Source of the DNA: Chitinophagales bacterium
GTDB taxonomy: Bacteria > Bacteroidota > Bacteroidia > Chitinophagales > CAIODY01
Direction of reading: 5' to 3'
Length of the DNA stretch: 41,658 bases
NCBI GenBank assembly: GCA_026461075.1
Contig: JAPJNH010000065.1
Location: 1-41,658 of the forward strand
Shown: one piece after another, positions 15,413 to 24,573 of the stretch
Numbering within the stretch: the stretch's first letter is position 1
Layout: the number at the start of each line of letters is the position of its first letter
The notes under the pieces: model-generated
Database searches by the model: none
What the model was told of the DNA's origin: nothing
Seen by the model: only the letters and a program-made list of their open reading frames with translations
Translations under genes and position numbers: made by a program

Positions 15413-18400
15413 TTACTTCTTAACAGCTTCGGCGATTTGATCTTCGCTCTTATTACGCAAGTCGTAAAGAACTGGCATCGCAATAAAGATAGAAGAATAA
15501 GTACCCGTGATAACACCCACCAACATAGCGAAGGCGAATCCACGAGTTACCTCACCACCGAACAAGAACAAGATCAATACTACCAAGAATACAGTCAATG
15601 AAGTCATGATTGTACGGCTCATGGTATGGTTGATCGCGTCGTTAATGATTAATTTCAAATCACGACCTTTTTGTTCTGCAACATATTCACGGATACGATC
15701 GAATACGATAACGGTATCGTTCATTGAATAACCGATGATAGTCAAAATCGCAGCGATAAACGTTTGATCAATCTCTAAAGAGAAAGGCAAGATACCATGG
15801 AAGATAGAGAACAAGCCTAAAACAACCATAACGTCGTGGAACAAGGCGATGATAGTTCCTAAACCATACTGCCAACGACGGAAACGAATCACGATATAGA
15901 TGAAGATCACAATCAAGGAGAAGATAGTCGCCCAAACGCTGTTCTTCTTAATATCATCCGCAATGGTTGGACCTACTTTTTGAGAGCTTAATAGATTCTT
16001 AGATTTGAAAGTTTCGAAGTCAGAATTAGGGAAGAATGATTTCAAACCTTCATACAATTTAGCTTCTACTTGTCCATCAACTTGATCACCTGATTCATTG
16101 ATTTTATAGGAAGTAGTGATACGTAATTGATTATCTGTTCCTACAGTTTTAACGTTCGGGAATTCACCGAAAGTAACCTTCAACGCGTTACGAACGTCAT
16201 CTGTCTTAGCAGCTGATTCGAATTGGATCGTATAAGTACGACCACCTAAGAAGTCGATACCTTTATCAAAACCACGTGTAAAGATTGAAACGATACCTGC
16301 AATCGTTAATAGACCAGAGATAACGAAAGCGATCTTACGATTTTCAACAAATTTGAAGTTGAATGATTTGAACAAGTTACGAGACATACCTGTCAAGTAG
16401 TTGATGTTCCAATTGCGCTTAGAAGCCCAATCAGTCAACAAACGTGTAACCAAGATACCGCAGAACAAGTTCACCACCAAACCTACGATAAGGGTTGTAG
16501 CGAAACCTTTCACCGGACCTAATCCGAAGTAGAACAAGATACCACCTGTCAACAATGAAGTGATGTGGGCGTCGATGATTGGCGCATAAGAGTGCTTATA
16601 ACCATCTTCAACAGTTTTATCTTTTCCTTTACCACGGTTGATTTCATCTTTGATACGTTCGAAGATGATGATGTTTGTATCAACGGCCATACCGATTGTC
16701 ACCACCAAACCTGCGATAGCAGACATTGTTAAGGAGAAACCGAAACCGATCAAAATACCAATTGTGAAGAACAAGTTTAAGATAAGCGCGATGTTCGCGA
16801 TCAAACCACCTGTGCTATAGTAGAAGTACATGATCAATACGATAACCAATAATGCAATCATGAATGAGCGGAAACCTGCAGTTACAGAATCCTGACCTAA
16901 TGACGCACCTACGATATCTTCTTGAATGATTTTTGCAGGAGCAGGTAATTTACCTGTTTGCAAGATATTTGCTAAGTCTTGTGCTTCTTTAGCTGTGAAG
17001 TTACCAGTGATTGAAGAACGACCACCAGCGATTTCACCTTGTACTACAGGAGCTGAATATACTTGATCATCCAAAACGATCGCTACACAACGCTTTACGT
17101 TTGCAGCAGTCAGACGTTGCCATGAAGCAGCGCCTTCTGGATTCATTTGCATAGAGATTTCATTGCCACCACCTTGAGCTACGTCTTGTTTAGCATCTGC
17201 AACAGCAGAACCATCTAACGGAGCGCTATCGTCATTCATACGCTTTTTGATAGCATATACCTCATATACATTTGACTTCGCGTCGAAAGGCTTTGCTGCG
17301 TAAAGAATCTTTAAGTTATTTGGCAAAATGCTCTTCAATTCAGGTATTGCTAAGTACTCGTTCAACTTTGCAGTATCACGACCACGAACATAACCGATTA
17401 CGCAACCTGGGCGCAATTGTTGTTGTCCTTTTTCGTTTTGAGCTACCGGAGGAGACATCAACATAAACAATGCGTTTTCAGAACGAAGCTTCGCATCTTT
17501 ATCAGAAGTATCTTTCTTAGCAGTTGCAGCAGCCACAGCAGGCTTTGTTTCAGTGCTACCTGCACCTAACAAATTAGCAGCACTATTTTTTGCAGTATCT
17601 AATTTAGCTTTTGCAGTATCTGTTGTAGCAGCACCGCCTTTAGCGATGTTCGCACTAATAGCTTTGTTTGCTTCTTCAATCTTCGACCAGATTTCTGCTG
17701 TTTCAAATGTTTCCCAGAACTCTAACTTCGCAGTCGCTTGTAAATAACGACGAACACGATCAGGATTGTCTACACCAGGCAATTCCACGATGATACGACC
17801 TGTTCTTTCTTCCAAAGAAATGTTCGGCTGAGTAACACCGAATTTATCGATACGAGAAGAGATAATTTTATGTGTACGCTTAACAGCTTCTGTAACTTCT
17901 TTCTGTACCACATCAATTACTTCAGAGTTACTTGCATTGAAATTGATTTTCTCATGCAAATCAGGCGTACTGAAAATAGACGCCAAACGTCCTTGCGGAG
18001 CGTTTTTCTGATAGGCTTTGTAGAATAAAGTCACGAAGTTATCTTGACTATTAACCTGTGCAGCACTTGCTTCAGCCATTGATTTACGGAAAGCAGGATC
18101 TTGGCTATAACCGCTCATCGCGTTTACAACATCTTCCTCACTTACCTGCAATACGACACTCATACCGCCTTGCAAATCAAGTCCCATAGCTAATTCCTGC
18201 TCTTTACACTCTTGGTACGTGAATTTAGAGAAGCCTAAGTTGTAGGCAACTTCTGTATTCATCGAATCCAATAAGTGATTGCGAACAGTCTTATACTTCG
18301 CCGTTTGCTCAGGAGTAAGATTACTGCTACTGCTCAATCCGAGTTGCTTCAAAGCCTTCGCTTCTACATTGCTCTCTACTCGGCGAGCTACCCAGGTGAA

Positions 18401-18469
18401 TGACAACTGGTAAATACAAAGTACAATCAAAGCGATTGTAACAAAACGAACAAGTCCTCTAAGTTGCAT
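15413..18469 (-). CDS. secDF: Protein translocase subunit SecDF (fused)
   Basis: This 1018-residue fusion of SecD and SecF uses the proton gradient to help the Sec translocon complete export. Residues about 7-27 form TM1. The SecD periplasmic part contains MGLDLQGGMSVVLQV and IIVELPGVDNPDRVRRYL, then the membrane half with GMAVDTNIIIFERIKDE. SecF follows, with FDKGIDFLGGRTYTIQF, the region ILTIIGYSMNDTVIVFDRIRE and a final helix. Fusion is usual in Bacteroidota. Two low-complexity stretches rich in Ala, Lys, Asp and Thr (near residues 275-335 and 410-430) are inserted in the SecD periplasmic part. A promoter is at 18519-18549 and a strong terminator follows, so the gene is probably monocistronic. 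Confidence 0.96.
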   Translation of the reverse strand: MQLRGLVRFVTIALIVLCIYQLSFTWVARRVESNVEAKALKQLGLSSSSNLTPEQTAKYKTVRNHLLDSMNTEVAYNLGFSKFTYQECKEQELAMGLDLQGGMSVVLQVSEEDVVNAMSGYSQDPAFRKSMAEASAAQVNSQDNFVTLFYKAYQKNAPQGRLASIFSTPDLHEKINFNASNSEVIDVVQKEVTEAVKRTHKIISSRIDKFGVTQPNISLEERTGRIIVELPGVDNPDRVRRYLQATAKLEFWETFETAEIWSKIEEANKAISANIAKGGAATTDTAKAKLDTAKNSAANLLGAGSTETKPAVAAATAKKDTSDKDAKLRSENALFMLMSPPVAQNEKGQQQLRPGCVIGYVRGRDTAKLNEYLAIPELKSILPNNLKILYAAKPFDAKSNVYEVYAIKKRMNDDSAPLDGSAVADAKQDVAQGGGNEISMQMNPEGAASWQRLTAANVKRCVAIVLDDQVYSAPVVQGEIAGGRSSITGNFTAKEAQDLANILQTGKLPAPAKIIQEDIVGASLGQDSVTAGFRSFMIALLVIVLIMYFYYSTGGLIANIALILNLFFTIGILIGFGFSLTMSAIAGLVVTIGMAVDTNIIIFERIKDEINRGKGKDKTVEDGYKHSYAPIIDAHITSLLTGGILFYFGLGPVKGFATTLIVGLVVNLFCGILVTRLLTDWASKRNWNINYLTGMSRNLFKSFNFKFVENRKIAFVISGLLTIAGIVSIFTRGFDKGIDFLGGRTYTIQFESAAKTDDVRNALKVTFGEFPNVKTVGTDNQLRITTSYKINESGDQVDGQVEAKLYEGLKSFFPNSDFETFKSKNLLSSQKVGPTIADDIKKNSVWATIFSLIVIFIYIVIRFRRWQYGLGTIIALFHDVMVVLGLFSIFHGILPFSLEIDQTFIAAILTIIGYSMNDTVIVFDRIREYVAEQKGRDLKLIINDAINHTMSRTIMTSLTVFLVVLILFLFGGEVTRGFAFAMLVGVITGTYSSIFIAMPVLYDLRNKSEDQIAEAVKK

Positions 18470-18518
18470 GTCGTGTTATGATTAGTTTTTCAAATATTAC
18501 TTGGTAATCCAAGGATTG

Positions 18519-18549
18519 CAAAAATAACAAAATTGGCAAGTAAAGCAAG
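18519..18549 (-). promoter_or_regulatory. Promoter of secDF
   Basis: On the minus strand CTTG (18546-18549), a 19-base spacer and TATTTTTG (18519-18526) match the Bacteroidota promoter with one mismatch in the -33 element. The -7 box ends 49 bases before the secDF ATG. A near-identical TTATTTTTGCA stretch precedes the OmpA/TSP3 gene at 24543. Confidence 0.6.
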
Positions 18550-18738
18550 GAAAATTCGTTCATTTTTAAGTTAGAAATGGATTAATTCCTTGCTTCGCAC
18601 CTAGCTTCTACGCTTATCCTCCAACAGATTGCCAACATTTGAAGAGCCGTTTTGACTAAAAATGAATAAAGTTCTTGGAACTTGGCTATACTATTTCGCT
18701 GCGCTAATGCGTTATTAAATGAAATAATCCATTCAGTC

Positions 18739-19527
18739 GTGAACCTAGTTAATTCAATAAAGCACCAATACTTCCCTTGTCTGCTCCTCAGTTTCCTATT
18801 TAGTTCTCTTCCTTTACTAGCGCAGTCAAGTCGACCCTACTCGATTTTTGGCAGTTTATCAGCCTTAGAATTAAATACTGCCCCTATCTCACCTAAACAG
18901 CTCCGAGGATCGCTCATGGGCTCAAAAACAGCCTATTTGCCTAAAGGTGGCCTAACGCAAGCGCAACTACAAACCCATATTTGGAGCATACATATGCAGC
19001 AACAGGCATGGGATCATACGCTAAAGCAAACTAGCCTTCACCTTCTCACCTATCTCTACCCAACCAAAAACTTAGTATTAACGCCTACTATCTGCTTCGA
19101 ACAAATGAAGGTGGCAGAAAGCCAATTACCAGTCAGAATGAAAGGCGAACTCACGCTCCGTTATCAACTTTCACAAAACTGGCGCCTCGCGTCAGCAATC
19201 ACTTTCGATCAAAAACAAACCGAGATAAACCAAGTGACCTGGATAGCCGGGATACTATTTGCCCCAAACCCCTTATTCCAACTAGAATTTAATATTCGTA
19301 GAAATGAATTCCAAAACAATTTAAACAGCACCCTTTTATTACAATGGCAGGCGCACAAAAAATTAAACCTTTGCTTAGGCAGATGCACTAACGGAGAACT
19401 GCTTTGGAACACCGTGTGGTCTTATAAAGAATTGAAAATTGCGACGCTTACAAAGTTTCATCCTATTCTAGGAACTACATTTGCAATAGCTCTTTCTGGG
19501 CCTTTACTTTTGAGAACGAACAGATGA
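18739..19527 (+). CDS. Unknown exported protein, possible outer-membrane barrel
   Basis: I do not recognise this protein. The frame is open from about 18682 but has no ATG before the mature region. A GTG at 18739 gives a fitting signal peptide (NLVNSIKHQYFPCLLLSFLF, cleavage near LLAQSS) and a product of 262 residues; a TTG at 18682 is the alternative. The mature part alternates polar and hydrophobic residues in short runs (LTLRYQLSQNWRLASAITF, LFQLEFNIRRNEF, STLLLQWQAHKKLNLCLG), like the strands of a small beta-barrel. Its last 24 bases overlap the convergent thioredoxin gene. Confidence that it is a gene is moderate, and function is unknown. Confidence 0.6.
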   Translation: MNLVNSIKHQYFPCLLLSFLFSSLPLLAQSSRPYSIFGSLSALELNTAPISPKQLRGSLMGSKTAYLPKGGLTQAQLQTHIWSIHMQQQAWDHTLKQTSLHLLTYLYPTKNLVLTPTICFEQMKVAESQLPVRMKGELTLRYQLSQNWRLASAITFDQKQTEINQVTWIAGILFAPNPLFQLEFNIRRNEFQNNLNSTLLLQWQAHKKLNLCLGRCTNGELLWNTVWSYKELKIATLTKFHPILGTTFAIALSGPLLLRTNR

Positions 19528-20625
19528 CTTTCGTGCATTATTAGCCTCAGATAAACGCTTTTTCGACCGCTCCTCAGAATAACTCGTGTAAAAGTTTTGC
19601 CATGGCATAGACTTAAAACTATTCGAAGCATAAAAAGTTAAAATAGCCGCAATCATTTCAGGCTCGTGATATTGCGGAATTAAGTCAATCGGATTCAAGT
19701 CTTCATCCAATACCACCATACTCGGAATCATCAATTGCTGATTCTTAGCAAAAGACATCGCCAATTCATTGACCCTGCTTGTACCAATCAACAAAGTGTC
19801 AAATACCTTCCCTTTAAACATTACCGGACGCACATCAAACAAATCCATATAGACGAAATTGAACTCTTTATTGACCAAGCGATACAATAAGGAATCCTTG
19901 CTTAAATCATTCAGTAATACTTTTCCAGAGACAGCCCAATCCGCCCCAATAAGCGCGATAGTCTTTCTTTTATTCAAAGGAGAAGCGGCAATGGATTCAA
20001 AGCTAGTGCCCTTTATTTCTGCAGAACGTTTGGTCCATACACTATCATAAAAGGCATGCTTGAACGACTGAGAAAAATCATTATAGTTGGTGGCTTTAAA
20101 AACCCCTTCCACCATAAAAATCAACATAGGCTCAATGCTCTGCACTTCCAAATATCCTGCTGTATTAAATTGAAATTTAAAATCAGAAGATATAAATACC
20201 GTCGAAGGATAAGAAAGCTGCCCATTCAACATTTTAACAGCGAAGCTATTAGGCGACCGCTTTGCCGGGTTAGGATTCGTAAAAATAGTATCCATAAAAT
20301 GAATGGTATCGTGCGTTTCAGCATCTACTTTTACGGGATAAAAATAGGTGTTGATATAATCCGCTAAGCCTTGTGTGGAATAGGTTGTGCGCATCATATG
20401 TTTACACCAACCACACCAATCCGTATAGAAGTCGATCAAGAAAGGTTTAGGCTGTGTTTTATTCAACTTTACAGCTTCGTCCAATGTAAGCCACTTAACT
20501 AAGGAAGTTGGCTCATCGTTAGGAGCGGCAGGAATGCTATGTGGAACTATACTTTGTGCTTGTAGCTTAGTACACAAGGTGGCAACAAAGAAAATTAGGG
20601 CGATAAAAAAAGTAATCTTTCTCAT
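19504..20625 (-). CDS. Exported tandem thioredoxin-fold protein
   Basis: This 373-residue protein starts at the ATG at 20625 with a signal peptide (MRKITFFIALIFFVAT, cleavage near LQAQS). The first domain has the redox motif DWCGWCKHM (C71, C74) in the form seen in DUF255/SoxW-like and thioredoxin_7 proteins, followed by FYPVKVDAE and SYPSTVFI with the cis-Pro. The second half (from about KRKTIALIGADWAVSG) repeats the fold pattern and keeps a cis-Pro-like IPSMVVLDED, but has no CxxC. The protein should act in the periplasm; the second domain may be for binding. An in-frame ATG at 20664 gives an unlikely leader and lies in the divergent palindrome. The substrate is unknown. Confidence 0.85.
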   Translation of the reverse strand: MRKITFFIALIFFVATLCTKLQAQSIVPHSIPAAPNDEPTSLVKWLTLDEAVKLNKTQPKPFLIDFYTDWCGWCKHMMRTTYSTQGLADYINTYFYPVKVDAETHDTIHFMDTIFTNPNPAKRSPNSFAVKMLNGQLSYPSTVFISSDFKFQFNTAGYLEVQSIEPMLIFMVEGVFKATNYNDFSQSFKHAFYDSVWTKRSAEIKGTSFESIAASPLNKRKTIALIGADWAVSGKVLLNDLSKDSLLYRLVNKEFNFVYMDLFDVRPVMFKGKVFDTLLIGTSRVNELAMSFAKNQQLMIPSMVVLDEDLNPIDLIPQYHEPEMIAAILTFYASNSFKSMPWQNFYTSYSEERSKKRLSEANNARKSSVRSQK

Positions 20626-20654
20626 AGTAAAATCATCTGCAAGATAATGTAAAT

Positions 20655-20668
20655 TGCATTGCAATGCA
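20655..20668. promoter_or_regulatory. 14-bp perfect palindrome in a divergent promoter region
   Basis: TGCATTGCAATGCA is a perfect palindrome in the 38-base gap between the divergent thioredoxin and ThiE-like genes and covers the ThiE-like start codon. It could be an operator for a dimeric regulator. The idea rests only on symmetry and position. Confidence 0.35.
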
Positions 20669-21287
20669 CCACTTCAAATTGATTCTTATTTCGGACGAGC
20701 ACTTTTCAGTGGAGGAGATCCCTTTTATCAAATGGGCCTTCGCGAATGGCTTAGACCGCTTTCATTTACGCAAGCGTGCTTCGAAGCAAGAAGAAATCAA
20801 TTCCTTATTACAGGCATTCTTGCCAGAAGAGTTGAGTAAAATATCCGTGCATTATCAGCATGATTTACCGTTCGAACTTTTACAAAAGACTGGGCTACAT
20901 TATTCCTTAGACTTCTTGCGTGAATCTTTAACGCAAGCGAAAATTATGCAATTACCAAAAATTGGGCAATCGCAATCGTTCTCTATTCATCAGTGGAAGG
21001 AATTAGAACTACTTCCCGAAAATTGTGATTACGCCTTTATTAGTCCACTTTACCCAAGCATTAGCAAACCCTCTTATCAGAATCCCAGTTTGCTAACAGA
21101 AGTGAAAAACAGCCTAGAATCTTCATCTATTGCATTAATTGGATTAGGTGGTATTCGTCCGGAACACCTTCAAGAGTTGAAACTAAAGGGCTTTAACGGA
21201 GCCGCAATCTTAGGTGCAGTTTGGCAAGCCTCGGATCCTAAAGTTGCATTAGCGGCTTTCTTCCAATCACGCAATACCTTAAAATAA
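20664..21287 (+). CDS. Thiamine phosphate synthase / TenI-like protein
   Basis: This 207-residue TIM-barrel protein is of the ThiE/TenI family. ThiE joins the pyrimidine diphosphate and thiazole phosphate to make thiamine phosphate. Visible correspondences are DRFHLRKRA (the usual Q-L-R-x-K phosphate strand), VHYQHDL (usual INDR-like), FSIHQWKEL, DYAFISPLYPSISKPSY (usual DYvgfGPvfpTxtK) and IGLGGIRPEHL with GAAILGAVW. Several diphosphate- and pyrimidine-binding residues differ from classical ThiE, so it may instead be a TenI-like thiazole tautomerase or a diverged synthase. No other thi gene is nearby. It is transcribed away from the thioredoxin gene, with a palindrome over its start codon. 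Confidence 0.75.
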   Translation: MHHFKLILISDEHFSVEEIPFIKWAFANGLDRFHLRKRASKQEEINSLLQAFLPEELSKISVHYQHDLPFELLQKTGLHYSLDFLRESLTQAKIMQLPKIGQSQSFSIHQWKELELLPENCDYAFISPLYPSISKPSYQNPSLLTEVKNSLESSSIALIGLGGIRPEHLQELKLKGFNGAAILGAVWQASDPKVALAAFFQSRNTLK

Positions 21288-21289
21288 AA

Positions 21290-21317
21290 AACCCCTCCTT
21301 ATTGCTAAGGAAGGGTT
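21290..21317. terminator. Bidirectional terminator between ThiE-like and OmpA genes
   Basis: AACCCCTCCTT and AAGGAAGGGTT pair with one mismatch around ATTGCT. The A-tract on the left gives a T-tract on minus, so it mainly ends the OmpA/TSP3 transcript. It lies three bases after the ThiE-like stop. Confidence 0.75.
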
Positions 21318-21337
21318 CTTCGATATAGAATTATTTC

Positions 21338-22936
21338 TTATTGAATTGAAATGTCTACGCGACGATTCAACTCATCTGAATTTTGGAAACGAATTGAACG
21401 CTTACCATTCGACTTGATATTGATACGATCAGCAGAAATTCCGAAACGCTTAATCAAGATATCAGCAACTGCTTTCGCACGACGCATACCTAATTTATCG
21501 TTATAGTCATCACTGTGATGCTTATCTGTATTACCAGAGATAGTAACGATCATTTTAGGATTAGCCAACAAAGTCATTGCAATATGCTGAATAGTAGGCA
21601 TGTATTCTTTATCAACTACGTTGTTATTTGTTTTGAAATAGATAGATTCAAAAGAAATTGGAGCAATTGTGGCAGGAGCTGGAGGAGGAGGACAAACACC
21701 ATGTTGGTCAACTTTGCAACCTACTGCAGAGTGAACTTCCCAATCCAAATTATCAGCGATACCATCCCCATCAGAATCTGGAATTTGAGCAACACCATAT
21801 TGATCAACTGGGTAACCAGCAGGTGATAAACGCTCACGATCGCGACAGTCAACAACACCATCACCATCTGTATCCATAGCACGACCAGTACCATCTACAC
21901 GGCAACCAGCAGGTGTATTAGGTTCTTTATCCATCAAATCTGAAACACCATCACCATCCGCGTCAGCAGCTAAATCAGCTTGAGAAATCAATTTCTCGTT
22001 GATGATTTTGTTATCGTAAGGGTTAGTCCATTCGATATTTTGAGCCTTTGCATTTGTTCCAAGGATATTGTAGTTCATGGTAACAGCAAATACACCGTAT
22101 TTGTCATAAGCACCATTACGCAACCACAAACCAGTACCTGTAGTGCTTCCATTAACCGGAGCAGCATTTACATACGCATCCAATTTGTCAGACATCACGT
22201 TGTTCAAAGTATACTCAGCACCTACGCTGATCTTGTTATTTACTTTGTATTTGAAACCTGTAGACATTGGGATATTTGTCTCGTACGTTTTACCATTTTT
22301 GTTAGTAATACCAGACATATATTTGTTTGAAGCCAAAGCCTCACCAGTCTTAGAACTGTAAATAGTGCTATTGAAAGCAGTCATTCCAAATCCTAATGTA
22401 GAATAGAATGTGTATTTACGATCATAAACTGACTTATTTGCAGACAACAAAGAATAACCTAAGTTAGACCAGTTGAAGTACAAATTAGCATTCAAAGCTA
22501 AAATGTTTGTACGGAAATAAACACCTGATTTTGCAGCTGCAACACCAACAGCACCAAGGCTTTGGAAGTACAATTGCTGTTCAGTGTTAGAAGTAGAACT
22601 TAAAGGACGTAATGTACCTTGAAGTGTACCGTAGCTTAACAAACCTTGGAAACCAATTACGTTAGAGACCATTTTCTGTGCACCTACCGTTAACATTGGT
22701 TGGTTTTCATTTTTGTGGTTCCAAACTTTATAGTACTGATACATATTGATATCAGTGTAAGGCTGAGTAATTCCCAACTTTACGATAGCAGACCATCCAG
22801 TATAAGCATCATTGCTTTTAAAAGGATTAGTAAAATTCATTCGATCAGAACAAGTTAAAGCAGCAGGAGCTGTTTGCGCTTGTACAGTGGTAGCGAAAAG
22901 AGCTGCCGACAAAATGGATAAAATATATTTTTTCAT
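21338..22936 (-). CDS. OmpA-family protein with TSP3 repeats, paralog 1
   Basis: This 532-residue outer-membrane protein starts with a signal peptide (MKKYILSILSAALFA, cleavage near VQAQT). Residues about 25-315 form a strand-rich barrel-like domain. Residues about 320-415 carry calcium-binding thrombospondin type 3 repeats (DADGDGVSDLMD, DTDGDGVVDCRD, DSDGDGIADNLD). The C-terminal OmpA domain (about 425-532) has FESIYFKTN, NPKMIVTISGNTD and YNDKLGMRRAKAV, the peptidoglycan-binding motif with Gly in place of the usual Ser, then NRRVDISIQ. It should tie the outer membrane to peptidoglycan. The gene lies 23 bases after a paralog of the same architecture, with the terminator at 21290-21317 downstream. 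Confidence 0.92.
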   Translation of the reverse strand: MKKYILSILSAALFATTVQAQTAPAALTCSDRMNFTNPFKSNDAYTGWSAIVKLGITQPYTDINMYQYYKVWNHKNENQPMLTVGAQKMVSNVIGFQGLLSYGTLQGTLRPLSSTSNTEQQLYFQSLGAVGVAAAKSGVYFRTNILALNANLYFNWSNLGYSLLSANKSVYDRKYTFYSTLGFGMTAFNSTIYSSKTGEALASNKYMSGITNKNGKTYETNIPMSTGFKYKVNNKISVGAEYTLNNVMSDKLDAYVNAAPVNGSTTGTGLWLRNGAYDKYGVFAVTMNYNILGTNAKAQNIEWTNPYDNKIINEKLISQADLAADADGDGVSDLMDKEPNTPAGCRVDGTGRAMDTDGDGVVDCRDRERLSPAGYPVDQYGVAQIPDSDGDGIADNLDWEVHSAVGCKVDQHGVCPPPPAPATIAPISFESIYFKTNNNVVDKEYMPTIQHIAMTLLANPKMIVTISGNTDKHHSDDYNDKLGMRRAKAVADILIKRFGISADRINIKSNGKRSIRFQNSDELNRRVDISIQ

Positions 22937-22959
22937 AATATTGGATGTGCGTTCTTTTA

Positions 22960-24543
22960 TTATTGATTAACTGAAAAATCTACACGACGATTGTGCTCTT
23001 TACGTGTTGACAATGGTTTAGTTGCGCCATTAGATTCAACAGTAATGATTCTGTCTGCAGCAATTTGGAAGTTAGTTGTTAAGTATTTAGCAACGGCATC
23101 CGCACGACGCTTACCTAACTTGTTATTGTAGTTATCAGAACCGTCAGAATCAGTGTTTCCAATGATTGTAATTTTGATAGAAGGGTTAGTCATCATCAAG
23201 CGAGCTAAATCAGCTAATTGCTTATTGTAGTTTGATTTGATTGCACTTGAGTTAACATCGAAGTAAATAGAAGGAACAGCGAGGATACAGTTACGAACCT
23301 TTGCGCTATCGTTACGAGCTCCGATAGATACACCACGGAAATTAACTAGAGCACCTGCTTTTGATTGAGGCTCCATATCACGGATGTCCGCAACACCATC
23401 ACCATCTGCATCAGCAGCAATACCATTTTCGTTTACACTAGCACCTTTAGGCGTGAACAATTCTTCGTCTTTGTAATCAGCAACACCATCACCGTCTACG
23501 TCTAAAGCTTGACCAGCACCATCCACCTTTGCAGTTGAAGGAGTGTTATTTTCTTTATCAAAAGCATCACTTACGCCGTCTTTATCAGCATCATTCAACA
23601 AAGCTTTCAATTTACCCATTTCATTATCCATTGCTTTGATGATAGCGTACTCAGGATCATTCCACTCAATGTTCTTATTCGCTTTATTATCAGAACCAAT
23701 TTTGTAATGTAAGTTTAAACCTACTAAAGCATATTTATCATTTGCATATCCTGCATACGGAGAAGGATTGATAAGCGCTGTAGTGAAATATTTATTGCCT
23801 TGTGCACCAAGATCGTTTACACCATCTAATTTATCAGAAGCAACAAAACGTAATGAAGCTTCAACACCTAAATCAAAACGATCGTTAATCTGATATTTGA
23901 AACCAGAACCAACTGGCAAAATTGCGTCATGAACACCTTTGAAGAAACCACTTTCAGAAGGATCGTATGCATAACCATGCAAATAAGTAACTTCTTTAGC
24001 AATCTCAGCATTGTCAACTGCATAAAGCGCAGCAACCTTTGGATTGTAAATAGACATACCCACACCTACATAAGAGTAAGCAGCCCATTTGCGAGCTTTA
24101 GCATGTTTGTTATTGGCAACATTCGCAAACCATGAAAGATTAGTCCAGTTAACATACAAGTTAATGGTACCATCTTTAATTGGTGTATTGAAATATATTG
24201 GACGAGTAAATCCTAAACGTTGGTAACCCATAGCTTCGGTAGTGAAACGGTTAGGCGTCCAGTTAGGAGAAATACCTTGAATAGAACCAATGTTCGCATC
24301 TACTTTAATTCCGACTGCATGAGAGAACATATACAAGAAATCAATACCAGCGAATGCACGGTACTCACTCTTGCTGTTTTTTGGAGTCTTCATGAATTGA
24401 TGACTGCGAATATCTGTATAGGCTAAAGTGGATCCTACACGCAATCCTACAGACATAGGCGTGTATTTAGACTGAGCGAACACCGAAGAGCTCATTGCAC
24501 ATAATAATGCAGAAGCTAAAATTGTTTGACGAAGAAACTTCAT
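22960..24543 (-). CDS. OmpA-family protein with TSP3 repeats, paralog 2
   Basis: This 527-residue product starts at the ATG at 24543 (MKFLRQTILASALLCAM, cleavage near VFAQS); the frame extends to 24576 but would cover the -7 box at 24574-24581. It has the same order as its neighbour: barrel-like N-terminus, TSP3 repeats (DADKDGVSDAFD, DVDGDGVADYKD, DADGDGVADIRD) and an OmpA domain with IKITIIGNTDSDGS, YNNKLGKRRADAV and HNRRVDFSV. The repeats bind calcium in relatives and may act as a stiff periplasmic spacer. Tandem duplication followed by divergence is the simplest explanation for the pair. It lies between the TonB receptor and paralog 1. Confidence 0.92.
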   Translation of the reverse strand: MKFLRQTILASALLCAMSSSVFAQSKYTPMSVGLRVGSTLAYTDIRSHQFMKTPKNSKSEYRAFAGIDFLYMFSHAVGIKVDANIGSIQGISPNWTPNRFTTEAMGYQRLGFTRPIYFNTPIKDGTINLYVNWTNLSWFANVANNKHAKARKWAAYSYVGVGMSIYNPKVAALYAVDNAEIAKEVTYLHGYAYDPSESGFFKGVHDAILPVGSGFKYQINDRFDLGVEASLRFVASDKLDGVNDLGAQGNKYFTTALINPSPYAGYANDKYALVGLNLHYKIGSDNKANKNIEWNDPEYAIIKAMDNEMGKLKALLNDADKDGVSDAFDKENNTPSTAKVDGAGQALDVDGDGVADYKDEELFTPKGASVNENGIAADADGDGVADIRDMEPQSKAGALVNFRGVSIGARNDSAKVRNCILAVPSIYFDVNSSAIKSNYNKQLADLARLMMTNPSIKITIIGNTDSDGSDNYNNKLGKRRADAVAKYLTTNFQIAADRIITVESNGATKPLSTRKEHNRRVDFSVNQ

Positions 24544-24573
24544 GGTTCTTGGTTTGAGATTATTGGTTTTGTG

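Noticed and set aside
20056-20367. 103-residue plus-strand frame inside the thioredoxin gene
   Set aside because: Antisense to a well-supported gene; very basic, featureless product.
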